A stretch of DNA of 64,000 nucleotides from NCBI GenBank assembly GCA_018806985.1, contig JADANN010000213.1, positions 434,001 to 498,000 of the forward strand. Reading direction: 5' to 3'. Below are positions 41,501 through 50,371 of this stretch, one piece after another. The notes below the pieces were generated by a model that had not been told where the DNA came from, searched no databases, and saw only the letters and a program-made list of their open reading frames with translations. Source of the stretch: Angiostrongylus vasorum. Lineage: Eukaryota; Nematoda; Chromadorea; Rhabditida; Metastrongylidae. Position numbers and translations under genes: made by a program. The number at the start of each line of letters is the position of its first letter. The stretch's first letter is position 1.

Positions 41501-41753
41501 CTTGGTACTTCAGTGTGTATGTACGAAATGAGCAACAGAATGAGAGTTTAGTACTCGAAAATTTCAAGATACGAAAACGAAGAAAAAAAAAGCCACCACA
41601 TTTCCTTTCAAGAAAGTGGTTATTTCTACTAAAAATTTTTTTTCTTTCAAAAAAGTGACCAGGTACTTGCGCGTTTTGTAACTGTTCGACACGGAAGTAC
41701 CGAACAAAATTTAGTTGAAAAATCGTCAGTGCTGCAAAGCAAGCTATAAGCAT
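23592..41753 (-). CDS. putative single-anchor (type II or secreted) protein of unknown family, 12 exons
   Basis: Exons, 5' to 3' on the minus strand: 41753-41667, 38897-38747, 36454-36360, 35743-35651, 33504-33385, 30341-30262, 30196-30052, 28649-28568, 28358-28234, 27670-27544, 23934-23809, 23683-23592. Every intron phase matches its neighbour and the last exon ends in TAA, giving about 440 residues. The start chosen is the ATG before [16 protein letters not shown], a hydrophobic signal or anchor; an upstream in-frame stretch NGSLRNLL could instead be joined from an upstream exon. Sequons include [13 protein letters not shown] and RNGTIN, and several Cys are spaced as in a lumenal domain ([24 protein letters not shown]). 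This fits a Golgi or secreted protein, but I recognise no catalytic motif. The weakest exon is 30341-30262. Introns hold the twin-primed RTE, Penelope pieces and SINEs. Confidence 0.6.
24220..24590 (+). repeat. family C repeat (about 380 bp)
   Basis: CCTCCCAACGGTTTACCGC, GGTGTCGGGCTG, GTGACGACCTGGAGGAGAC, ends ATCCAAGTGTCCAAG. Unknown class. Confidence 0.75.
24575..24800 (-). mobile_element. possible transposon integrase remnant
   Basis: The minus strand reads [20 protein letters not shown] then [12 protein letters not shown], reminiscent of integrase tails of Gypsy-derived elements. Weak. Flanking sequence to 24990 recurs, decayed, at 11800-12050. Confidence 0.3.
25100..25370 (-). repeat. 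family B repeat copy
   Basis: Minus-strand copy from GAGATATTCGCGAAACTC through GTATCAGCAGTCACCCG to the GTCGAAATCACTATG end. Confidence 0.65.
25395..25520 (-). repeat. family B repeat, partial copy
   Basis: Starts GGGATGCTGAGATACGAG and loses the body after about 25500. Confidence 0.5.
26421..26692 (-). repeat. SINE family A copy
   Basis: Body ACTCGCGGTGGTCTACCGA at 26522, head ending CTACATGCACC. Lies in an intron of the type II protein gene. Confidence 0.8.
26983..27375 (+). repeat. family C repeat
   Basis: Most complete copy: ACAACCAGTGAGGACGGGCC then ATCCAAGTATCTAAGTAGG at the end. Confidence 0.8.
27768..28090 (+). repeat. family C repeat, 3'-truncated
   Basis: Starts CCTCCCAACGGTATACCGC and stops after GCAAAACTCCGAAAAA, missing the last 70 bp. 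Confidence 0.75.
29398..29650 (-). repeat. family B repeat, left arm of inverted pair
   Basis: GTGCTGAGATATTTGTAAAAC to GTCGAAATCATAAAGTTAAC; includes CACCCGTCAACGGGATTGAT. Confidence 0.7.
29680..29835 (+). repeat. family B repeat, right arm of inverted pair
   Basis: ACCCGCATGGTGTGGTGG, GCGCGTCCGTGCCCCACCGC, TTTTGCAAGCATCTCAAC. Confidence 0.75.
30475..31350 (-). mobile_element. RTE-type LINE, 3' half of a twin-primed insertion
   Basis: The minus strand matches the RT-to-C-terminus part of the 58-kb copy, ending with [13 protein letters not shown] and the GGTGATACA-type tail at about 30475-30492. It starts in the middle of the RT domain (LQNVM block) at about 31350. Head-to-head with the 5' half at 31385-33352. 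Confidence 0.85.
31385..33352 (+). mobile_element. RTE-type LINE, inverted 5' half of the same insertion
   Basis: Plus-strand pieces in order: endonuclease ([46 protein letters not shown]), linker, then RT ([45 protein letters not shown]). Several stops and frameshifts. It ends at KLFT, exactly where the 3' half begins. Outer flanks are AATTGTAAATTA (30463-30474) and AATTGCGAATTA (33353-33364). Confidence 0.85.
34350..34440 (+). repeat. family B repeat, 3' fragment
   Basis: TATCTCAGCATCATTGTGAT to GCAGGCAGTAAATAGAAG. Confidence 0.6.
35266..35303 (+). ncRNA. candidate hammerhead-like core in a repeat end
   Basis: CGGCT, CCGATGA (one core change), GAC-loop-GTT stem II, GAAAC, GTC, AGCCG. Stem I is a perfect 5 bp (6 with the next pair). 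Followed by AATAAAA and CCTCGTGTAAGCTCAAC. Confidence 0.35.
35850..36128 (+). repeat. family B repeat, full unit
   Basis: Shows the whole order: ACCCTGCCAT, GTAGTAGGCAGCAAATAAA, GCCTCAGCTTAACCAGG, CCCGTTGACGGGTGATTGC, AGCTGAGAGACATGCG, tRNA-like core, ATATCACAGC. Confidence 0.8.
37425..38030 (-). mobile_element. Penelope-like element, 3' end with GIY-YIG domain
   Basis: The minus strand shows [11 protein letters not shown] and, after a frame break, [16 protein letters not shown] and [12 protein letters not shown], the GIY-YIG endonuclease of Penelope-like elements. The 3' untranslated part continues to about 37425 and carries a hammerhead-like core. Colinear with 40740-41370 on the plus strand. 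Confidence 0.8.
37456..37496 (-). ncRNA. candidate hammerhead-like core in Penelope 3' UTR
   Basis: CAGGCT, CTGAGGA, stem II GGC-GAAATAA-GCC, then GGTAC, GTC, AGCTTG. Stem I is six pairs with one wobble. GAAA is replaced by a GGTA-like stretch, so the motif may be dead. Confidence 0.3.
38071..38341 (-). repeat. SINE family A copy
   Basis: Tail AAAGGATAAAAAAAAGG, head GCCACACGCGC. Flanks are AT-rich with similar TAGTATARTAAT text on both sides, possibly a worn target duplication. Confidence 0.85.
38342..38535. repeat. ATA/TAA-rich low-complexity tract
   Basis: Nearly pure A/T with TAATAATAT and TAATTAATAA units beside a SINE A copy. Confidence 0.8.
39119..39390 (+). repeat. SINE family A copy
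   Basis: Head GCGTGTAGCATAGTGGTTAG at left, body, and tail ending GCTATCCTTATTT. Confidence 0.8.
39489..39985 (-). mobile_element. Penelope-like element, reverse transcriptase fragment
   Basis: The minus strand reads YIDDCFVIC (catalytic YxDD), [11 protein letters not shown] and [20 protein letters not shown], typical of the RT C-terminal part of Penelope-like elements. Broken by stops. Head-to-head with the next copy. Confidence 0.75.
39990..41370 (+). mobile_element. Penelope-like element, RT C-terminus plus GIY-YIG endonuclease and 3' UTR
   Basis: RT part: [11 protein letters not shown] at about 40110, then [16 protein letters not shown]. Endonuclease part at 40665-41027: [39 protein letters not shown]. 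One frame break near 40615. The 3' UTR matches that of the copy at 37.4 kb and has a decayed hammerhead-like core at 41309-41349. Confidence 0.85.
41309..41349 (+). ncRNA. decayed hammerhead-like core in Penelope 3' UTR
   Basis: CAGGCT, CTGATAA, then GTAAAC and CAGCTT at the same place relative to the GIY-YIG frame as in the 37.4-kb copy. Five stem I pairs remain. Confidence 0.25.
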
Positions 41754-42201
41754 TAAAAGGTTTCTCAGCGAGCCATTTCTATCCAACGATGAAGTGACCG
41801 GTCATTGAGAAAGCAAAGACATTATACCCACTGGAAACTCTGGAATAACTGTACTGAGCTTCAAAGAAACTGTATCAAAACAGCAGCTCTGCTGATCGAA
41901 TGTGGAATGACAAGCAAGATTTAACATGCTTTTTAGAGAAAAATAGAAGAAAAAATTTTGAGATTTGCATGAAACTTTTCGAAAAACTATTACATTACAA
42001 GGGATGATTTATAAGGCGATAAAGTTGCAAGACTAAATAAAATACGGTCAATCTCATGTGAAAACACAGTCACACTCCCCTCATAGCAAACGACACTTAT
42101 TAATTCACACAGCTAGAAAAGAAAACTTTCCATCGCAGAAGATCTTATCTATGGGCTTTTCGCATACATAAACATTGGCGGATTGCTTAATACGATAAAT
42201 A

Positions 42202-42477
42202 ATCGCGTGTAACGCAGTGGTTAGAGGCGCCACTACGGCACACACGTGGTATCGATCCCAGTGCCCATGGCCCATCAAGCCTTCCATCCCTCCCGGGTAG
42301 GCAAATTGGTAACAGACTTTGTGTGTGAGGATAGCAGCACTGGCTCGATACATCGGTAGGCCAACGCGAGTCATTGTAAAGGCCAGGTATGCATTCAATC
42401 ACCTCCAACGATACTCAATGAAGTCGAATGCATGGCGCGTCCTTCAGGGGATTGATCAACGAACTTTTTATCCTTTA
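42202..42477 (+). repeat. SINE family A copy
   Basis: Head GTAACGCAGTGGTTAGAGG, B box ATCGATCCC, tail TTTATCCTTTAAT. Confidence 0.85.
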
Positions 42478-43166
42478 ATCGTATCCTTCATATTTCTTTC
42501 CTACCTTGTGAGTTTCTCGCCGAAATCATACGTCTCTTCACCAAAGAAAAAAGCGAGGAGTTTTCGTCTTCATATAAAACTATTTTCTACAGGGTCAATG
42601 AGGAAGATAATGAGCAAGATATCCCACTGATGGCAGGGATGCAGTCATACCGGCAGTTGCGCCCGGATATAATACTTGTGTTCATATAAAGTTAAATATA
42701 AAGTTAGCGAACATGTACGCATTTCTATCACTATCAAACAAGTCTGGAATCCTCTTGTTACTCTCATAAACTCATTACTTACTCGTACCTACTTTTGTTA
42801 ACAAAATCAAAAATGATCTAGAAACCGAACCAAAGGATTGTTACGGAATGAACCCCCAAATAGACAGGATACAAATAACGTATCACCAGTTAGCAGACGA
42901 ACATCAAATGAAAATTTAGAAAAAAAACCAAAATCGAAAAATGAAAAAAAATCAAGCTTGACCTTCTCGTCGGGGTTATTTGGTACGCAGACGCTCATCT
43001 CATAACGGCAGCCGCTTGACCGTTGTACGTGACAGTAATAGATTATTCTTACACAGTCTTTCATCATAACCCGTCGTTTCTGTGACACCAACTTTTCCGA
43101 AAGCAGCTAAAAAAACTGAAAATAACACTCAGAATTGAAAACTCTTCACATGCGTGGAATGAGAAG

Positions 43167-43456
43167 GGGCGCGCGTGGCGCAGTGGTTGGAGGCGCCACT
43201 GCGACACACTTAGGGATCGATCCACGCGCCCATGGCCCACCAAGCCTTCCATCTCTCGACGGTCGGCAAATTAGTACCAGCCTTGTCTAAGAGGATAGCA
43301 GCACTGGCTCGATACATCGTTAGGCCACCGCGAGTCATTGTAAAGGATTCATTTAAAGGATTGTAAATATGCATTCAGTCACCTCCAACGATGCGTAATG
43401 AAGTCGAATGCATGGCGGATTGATCAACGCCGAAAGCTTTATCTTTTATCCTTTAT
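43167..43456 (+). repeat. SINE family A, well preserved copy
   Basis: Head GCGTGGCGCAGTGGTTGGAG with B box GGATCGATCC. A small internal duplication of CATTTAAAGGATTGTAA-like text lies at 43340-43370. CGTGGAAT occurs on both flanks (43153, 43461). Confidence 0.85.
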
Positions 43457-43756
43457 TATTCGTGGAATTGGACACATTAACAACAAAGTGAGCTCATTAC
43501 ATATGTCACTTCACAGTAGACTTTATCGTTCATCGGTATGGATAGCATTATAATCTATGCTTCTAATTGCAAAAGTTCACTTATTCTAACACTGTAAAAT
43601 TCTAAGCCTGAACGATCTTTACGAATCTTCCCCGAGTAATATTCAAAACGACTTTTTTTGCAGGAAATGTTACCAGAAATTAGGTAGGTATGGTGTTCCA
43701 AAAAAAAGTGGTACTCCGTCTAGAAAATATTTGCTAAGTGTTTTGGATGGCGCAAC

Positions 43757-43899
43757 CTTCCTACGTAATGTTCCAGTTCTATTAAGTTTGGTTGTTGACC
43801 AGTACGTGGGTCGTACGCTGTCATACAAGAGGATTTGTTTCGATGAACATCGGTAAATAACACTGAAACCCTTGATCCACCGAGTTCAATGCCTTGATT
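43757..43899 (-). CDS. candidate coding exon, gene unknown
   Basis: A CAG acceptor at 43900-43902 and a GAAG|GTTGCG donor bound an open stretch NQGIELGGSRVSVLFTD through NLIELEHYVG. It enters in phase 0 and leaves in phase 2. It could belong to a separate gene upstream of the type II protein gene, or be its upstream exon (phase fits an acceptor at about 41780). No family recognised. Confidence 0.4.
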
Positions 43900-43999
43900 C
43901 TGCACCCTTGAAGAATTGAATGCTTAATACATTCGCGACAAAGTGATCCTTATAGAAGTCATACGATGCGAAAATAATGGCTGTTTGCAATATAACCAT

Positions 44000-44570
44000 G
44001 ATGATGCCGAGATATGTCCAGAACTCCGAACACTTGGTGTCTGCGGTGGGGACTAAACAAGCCAAAACAAAAATACGACTGAGAGAAAGGCAAAACGAAG
44101 GACTTGCATGGCGTGGTGGTGAACGCGTTAGCCCCCCTCAAAGGGTAACAGCGCGTTCGTTCCCTATCGCAAACACCTGCGATCCGGAATTTTAAAAAAT
44201 ATCTCGGCATCATCATGTTTATGACAAAAGTAAAGGATAAAGCTCTCGGCGTGGATCAATCCCCTGAGGGATGTCCCATGCATTCGACTTCATTAAGCAT
44301 CCTTGGAGGTGACTGAATGGATATCTTGCCTTCACAACGACTCCCGGTGGGCAACCGATGTATCGAACAAGAGCTACTATCCTCCCAGACAAGTCTTGTA
44401 TCAATCTGCCATTTCCGGAGTAATGGAAGGCTTGGTGAGCCACGGGCGTGGGGATCGATCCTTTGTGTGTGTCGCAGGGCGCCTCTGACAAGTGCGCCAC
44501 ACGCGCCCATCGTGGTTAAATTTCACATAACACCCTGCCATTAAAAAATAAAAGGCAATAAATAGAAAGT
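44000..44570 (+). repeat. family B repeat interrupted by SINE A
   Basis: Left part 44000-44230 with GGCGTGGTGGTGAACGCG; right part 44511-44570 with ACACCCTGCCATTAAAAAA. SINE A fills the gap. Confidence 0.7.
44231..44509 (-). repeat. SINE family A inserted into family B
   Basis: Full copy with tail TAAAGGATAAAG and head GCCACACGCGCCC. It interrupts a family B unit whose parts lie at 44000-44230 and 44511-44570. Confidence 0.85.
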
Positions 44571-44747
44571 GACGACTGCTTTCAGTTTGCGATCAATAAA
44601 TCCTAGTTCATACCGAGTTTTATTAGTTGCAATGAAAACTATTAGAATTCAACATTCTTGCAACGCCGCGTAATTTCACGTTTTTACGCGGATTAGTCGA
44701 CGCGTAATTTTTCGCCGTGCTCACTGTGACACCTATGGTTGTCACAC

Positions 44748-44820
44748 CGGCCACTCCGGCAGTTTTTTTGTAGGCGCACACCCCCTCATTGTGATTTCCG
44801 TCCTATAATTTGGTCCTTCT
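44748..44820 (-). CDS. candidate Cys-containing exon, gene unknown
   Basis: Bounded by acceptor TACGCAG and donor GGCCG|GTGTGA, reading EGPNYRTEITMRGCAPTKKL then PEWP. It ends in phase 0, matching the candidate exon at 43899. The RGC-type motif recalls small Cys-rich ectodomains, but this is only a resemblance. A related exon end lies at 45359. Confidence 0.35.
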
Positions 44821-45358
44821 CTGCGTATTGAAAAAAATTTCTGCGCTTCTGTTATCCCATGGATGCTTCGCGTTCTTCTACAGATCCTCCCACAATATTG
44901 ATGCATATATAACTCTTGTGTACGAAGAAACAAACACTCGTCCACTATGGAGCCATACTGTTGTCAGCATTTAATGAAGTTCTATAAGTTTTGCACTGAA
45001 TATTACAATGTTTGCCTTCAGTTTTGATATCTCTTCATTCCAGACAAAGCCCAAGAGTCATGAATTAAAATTTGGAAACAACGAACTGCTTATCAAAAGT
45101 GGTGCCGTGCTATGTATGAGAGACATTTCTGCGCCTCTTCACTGGCCACACTCCATAGGCTCTTCAACGGCAATAGTCTCTCGCCGCAAAAACGAGAAAT
45201 CAGCGAAAAACCATTAAACAGACAATCTTCCATAGAAGATGCCAGCCATAGCACCTACGTGGGATAAATTATCGACTGACTATAAGAAATGCAGGAAAAA
45301 CACTCCCGTGCACCTAAATAAACCACCGGAAACAAAATGAAATCTATAGGTGTCTTAC

Positions 45359-45386
45359 CGGCCACTCCCACAACTTCTTTTGACAC
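45359..45386 (-). CDS. candidate exon end duplicated from 44748-44820
   Basis: Reads CQKKLWEWP and ends at a good GTAAGA donor in phase 0, as does CAPTKKLPEWP at 44748. The frame stays open upstream as ETCDIHR, so the exon may start farther right than given. Suggests a duplicated exon or gene copy. Confidence 0.3.
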
Positions 45387-45897
45387 CTGTGGATGTCACA
45401 CGTCTCGATATTGTTAGAAAACTTTGCTTACCAGACAAATGCATGCAACACCTACAAGTCACTTGTTTTACAACAGTAGAATTCTGATCTTCCCGAGCCA
45501 ATGACATATGTATTCTCCATTTTGTTGTTTCAAAGCCAATCTTTCATAAAAGATAGCAAATAAGCAGGCGGGATTTCCTCGTTCTGGACCCACTGATGTA
45601 CCCAGTGTATCGTAACTGTCATTCTTCCCTTCGATATTTTATGAACATAAATTTTGCTATCAGTTTTTTTGGAAGTTTGAGTTCTGAACGCATTTAAAAC
45701 TAAATGGACACTGCATAAAAACTATGAACGCGATTAGTGCGACAGATCAAAGTCTCTTCTATAACCCTGTAAGTTTTGAACTCGTGAAATATTCTAATGT
45801 CAAATGGCACGTCTTCATAAAGAATTATGGTGTTCTCGACGCATTTTTCATTCAACTGGTACGTTCGATAAACCATTGCCGCGATTATATTCCCAGT

Positions 45898-45940
45898 CAT
45901 TTCACACAGGTCTGAAGCAGTCATTCGCCTGTGTGAAATG
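45898..45940. repeat. perfect 13-bp inverted repeat
   Basis: CATTTCACACAGG at 45898-45910 and CCTGTGTGAAATG at 45928-45940 with a 17-nt loop. Confidence 0.9.
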
Positions 45941-46519
45941 AAGGGAGCTTTGTCACCTCGTAACTAGCTCCTCCCTAGACGGCTATTGGTCACATAAATT
46001 TACTTTTAGCCACTTTTTTTTGGATAGGGAAATTCGAACCCATTTTCGTTTTTGGGGACCATTCTACGTTAACGAAATTGAAATTCGACACTCAGATCCT
46101 CTGAGAATCAGGGAACCACTGAAGGAAGGATTCCTTCACAACATTTATAAGCATACACGTGCACGAGTATAAACCAAACAGCGCATATTCGCATATCCCA
46201 ATGAAAAAAGAAGGTTAGAAAGGACGGAATTCAAGAAGGCTAATAAACTCTCTGCTGTCAACGAAACAGAAAGGGAACGGGACAATATTAACATGAAAAG
46301 CGTCAAGAGACATGAATGCCATAGAAAGGAAACGGACTGTAATGATACTGAGGCAACTACATGACCCGTTATAAAAAAAGCATTTGGTTCAAAAAATCTA
46401 ACAAATAACAAAGTGGTAATTCACAAGAATTCAAGTGAGAACGGTACTATGTTGCCATAGTACTAAAGTGTTCTGACTAGATACTTTTGACGATTTATTT
46501 TCAATTCAGCGCAGAAACA

Positions 46520-46801
46520 GCGCGCGTGGCGCAATGGTTAGAGGCGCCCAGTAATACATATAAAATCGATCCCTCGCCCCCACGGCCAGCAAGCCGTCCA
46601 TTCGTTTGGGAATCGGCAAAGTGGTACCAAACTTGTCTGGAAGGATAGTAGCACTGACTCGATGCATCGCTGAGCCATCGCGAGTCATTGCAACGCCCGG
46701 GCATGCATTCAACCACCTCTAACGATACATAACAATGTCGAATGCATGGCGCATCCCTCAGAGATTGACCAACACCGGGAGCTTTATCCTTTATCTTTTT
46801 A
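46520..46801 (+). repeat. SINE family A copy
   Basis: Head GCGTGGCGCAATGGTTAGAG, tail TTTATCCTTTATCTTT. Confidence 0.85.
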
Positions 46802-46809
46802 TCATCGTA

Positions 46810-47600
46810 CAAGTTTGTACATACAGCGAACTTGAACAAGAAGACGAAGAAAGTTATGTTCAGGATTAGAAAGACACTATTTCATTTTTTTAGTCTTACG
46901 CGGGAAATAAGTGTAGGAGCCAACTCACTTCAATGGCCTCTTGCCGGGTGAACTCCCCGAGATGATTCCATGCTTTCTTGGCAAGTCGCATCGGATTCGA
47001 ATCATCTACCATAGAAACGCGTTGGAGAACTCACCGACCGTCGGACTGGAATTCACTGAGGACCATTCTGAGAAATTTACATTCTTGAGCTCTCAACAGA
47101 TGAAAAAGCTCAGAGAAAGGAAATATCAGTTAGTATAACAAGTTTCGAAGTAAGATCTACATTCCAAAGTAAGAGCTGGTGTTTAGACAGTAACCTACAG
47201 ATATTATTCAAACTGCAAACAGACGTTTTATTTAGCAACAAGCAATTTGAAATATTTTCCCGCCCTACTACTGATGGGTTTTCCGTGTAGGAAACTCTTG
47301 AGTTGAGCTCTACAGCGAACGGCGAGGAGCACAAAAAGCTAGTGAATTCTCTGGAGACACTGATCAGCATAGATGTAGTCAGCTTTCTGGAAATAATTGT
47401 TGGACCAGCTTTTTCTTAAAAATCAAGAGTTCGATTGATGTATTTCTATAGGATGTATGGTAAGATATTGATGGAAAACGTGACTCTTCATACAAGTCGG
47501 TAATTCGTTCGAAAGGTATTCGAAATACAGATCCACGTGTTAAGATTACTTGTATTCCAGAACATCATCCAGAAACAACGTTTACTCTAATTTTGAGATT
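46810..47600. other. intergenic, nothing recognised
   Basis: Short opposing open frames at 46941-47138 and 47110-47370 overlap without splice-site support. Confidence 0.4.
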
Positions 47601-47619
47601 AGCGAATGAATGAGTGTGA

Positions 47620-47830
47620 GGGCTGAGGGGCCGAGTAGGGCTGATCAATGAGGGCTTGGCCGACGGCCTGTGGAGGGCGTTTGGCGAAAGTGTGCGGTAC
47701 AAATGGAGGCCCGAGGGAGGCCAGAGTGGGGGGCAGAATCCGCAATGTCAACGGGCTCCAACCGTCCCGAGCAGTAGGGTGTCATGGGGCGCTACCATGC
47801 ATTGTGACCTAGAACCAATAAAACTGGTGC
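47620..47830. other. GC-rich island of unknown nature
   Basis: Strongly G-rich on the plus strand (GGGGCCGAGTAGGG, GAGGGAGGCCAGAGTGG) within AT-rich surroundings. Ends near CCAATAAAAC. No convincing protein; may be part of an unrecognised repeat or RNA. Confidence 0.4.
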
Positions 47831-48358
47831 TAGCATCACAATCACCTTAAGCACTATTCAGAAAACAGAGCGAAGTCCTGTCAACTTCTGCATGTATTTT
47901 TGGCATGCTAAACTTTATACCTTCACGATAAAAGTACTACAGCTCATCTTTAACGACGAACTTATTAGCCCTGCAGTACAAGTAAGGACCGGATTGATCC
48001 TTGCACGACAACGCATCGCAGCAACATCGAAATCATAGAACAAACTACTACAGTTCTGATAGAGACCTAAAACTTTCGATACCAAAGTTCATTTCCGCTA
48101 ACATATTACAGAGAAATATGAAAACTGTGCGCTTCCAAAGTCCCAAAAACACTAGGGATATGCGGAAACCGTATTGCTTGAGCCACCAATTCCCCATGTG
48201 GATTACTAAAATGGCTATAAAGGAGGCGAAAACTGTCAACCAATTACTCGTTGAAAAATGTTGTTTCCTTAAGAATCACATGACTAACCACATTTCACAA
48301 GTTCTTAATCTCGTTTATCTGCAGCTCTGTTCCCAGTTTCTAACATCTCTCCCTCCAA

Positions 48359-48591
48359 TAAAGGATAAAAGGATAAAGCCCTCGGCGTTGATTTATCCCA
48401 GAGGCAAGCGCCGTGCATTCTAATGACGCACGCTGGCTTACCGATGTATCGAGCCAGTGCTGATATCCTCCCAGGCGGCATAGTACCAATCTGCCGACCC
48501 CGGGGGATGGAGGGTTTGGTGAGCTTGTGCGCGGGGATCGATCCCATGTGTACTGCAGGGTGCCTCCGACCACTGCGCCACCCGCGCTCCT
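48359..48591 (-). repeat. SINE family A, internally deleted
   Basis: Lacks about 45 bp of the mid body between GCATTCTAATGA and the CTGGCTTACCGATG block. Flanks share CTCC(C)AATAA. Confidence 0.8.
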
Positions 48592-48599
48592 CCCAATAA

Positions 48600-49800
48600 C
48601 CTACGAACTACATATGCAGTTGTTCTCTTTAGGAAACAGCTTCATAGTCGACACCTTGTATGATCTTAATTAAGTTCGCATGAAGCTGTGGAAAAACAGT
48701 CGTTACTTGAACCGCATTTATACAACACATTTCCATTTACACAACTATCACATTGTACGCGTTGTGGCCAATCACCGCAAATGAACATAAACGACACTGC
48801 CGTAAGTATAGGGATATTACGTCCCATAAGAAATAAAATTCTACCACCCTAAGCGATTTGGCGATTTCTGGCTCATATATGTGGTTACAGATCCTTTTAT
48901 GGTATGGAAACTTTAAAAAATTACTATAAATCATGCATATTATCTAGGCAAATACCGGAACTGCTAACAAAGAGGGTAACACGCAGTGGAGCTTGTTCAA
49001 AAATGGAAGGGTCAACGAGGAGAAAAAGCACCAGAAGGTGTGCGAAATGTGGAACATTATATCTACAAATCATGAACAGGCTAAAATTAAAAATGAGATG
49101 AAAACGATGAGAACGATAAGCAAAGCTCTACTGCTGAAATAACAACTATGTGGTTAAATCTACACGCTCTGTACGTATTCATCACAACGTAGATATACTA
49201 AAATCAACGATATGACAAAAATGATGAACCTTCTAATGTACAAAGAAAAAAAAAACAGCTCAACAGGGCGCTAAATGTCCAACTATAGAAGAAAGCGGAT
49301 TTAAACTATTCGATGAAGGACGTTAATCGACGCTACACCATTCGACTAGTTAATCAACATCAGTGTTTCTAACTTACTTTACCCACACATATCGTAAAAA
49401 TATTTTGTAAATGTACTCGTAAAACCAATAAGCATCACAGCATCTATGAGTTTCCCAATTGATTAAGAAACACCTAAAGCTGCCAGTGTTCGGCGAAATC
49501 TACACAAAGAGAATGTTCCAGGCGTTGTACCGCATTTTTGTAAGAAAGTGATCCAGCTAGGAATGAAGAACCGCCCTTAAAAAAAAGGTAAACAGTAAAT
49601 TGAATTCATTACCGCATTAGCAAACGCCATGATAAGCATTATCATGAATATCCAAAGACTTAAGGATATAAATTCTCGAAAATAGGACTAAAAACAATTA
49701 ATTTGGTATGAATTGTCTATTACTCTCATTACAAGAGCAACTACTCCATGCCATTTCAAAAAGATGATAAAGTTTGGTATAAGTATTTACCAAATTTGGG
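48600..49800. other. intergenic, probable site of the missing pad-1 3' exon
   Basis: AT-rich. The only weak terminal-exon candidate on the minus strand is an acceptor TTTTAG near 49079 followed by five codons and TAG, which is not convincing. Confidence 0.3.
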
Positions 49801-49814
49801 AAAGTTAAACAGTC

Positions 49815-50205
49815 AAAACCTCTCAACGGTCATTGTGGGCTAGGAGGTGTTCCTGGGTGTTGGGCTGCGATGTACAGCTGGGGGAGTGATCCCCTATCAG
49901 GGGTTTTCCAAGCTGAGAAGAGTTTGGCGTTTCCATCAGGAAGCTCAACTAAGAGTAAACCAATACCAGGATACGTCACCGTCCTCATACCAAACTAGTC
50001 GCATGGTGGCAAACCTCCCTCTGATCCACAACGGCGGCGTCTGCCTGTGGTGGTGACGACGATCTGAGGAAGACTTTGGCCTGGCTGACCTCGAGCCTCA
50101 AGGGAAACACAATGGCTAGACCAGCAAACCTCCGAAAAATGGAGATTATGCTGGGGCCCGCACAACCAGTGAGGATGGGCCATCCAAGTATCCAAGTAAG
50201 CAGTA
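49815..50205 (+). repeat. family C repeat
   Basis: AAACCTCTCAACGGTCATTG to ATCCAAGTATCCAAGTAAG. Located 3' of the last pad-1 exon seen. Confidence 0.8.
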
Positions 50206-50371
50206 AAAAGTCAAAAAAAACCCTACGCAGTGAAGAAACCATGTAACATGACGACATGCGTTACAGAAACTTGTAGTTAAAGAGTGGACGGAACCTTACC
50301 GAAACAGCTCTTAAGTGAGTTTTTTATAAAGCGTAATTCCAGAAAGGTGAAAAAAACTGAAGAAAAAATAC

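Noticed and set aside
41268..41786. 172-residue minus-strand open frame as one protein
   Set aside because: Only the first part looks coding; it continues through a GTACC donor into AT-rich sequence and the Penelope 3' UTR.
43167..43260. tRNA gene at SINE heads such as GCGTGGCGCAGTGGTTGGAG
   Set aside because: A and B boxes are recognisable but no cloverleaf with a paired acceptor stem forms; copies have SINE bodies and tails.
45700..45924. Minus-strand frame DLCEMTGNIIAAMVYRTYQL
   Set aside because: The supposed donor is poor, and the plus strand has a better GTAAGT there. Coding strand undecided.
48001..48423. 140-residue plus-strand frame
   Set aside because: No splice, codon or family support; runs into a SINE A copy.
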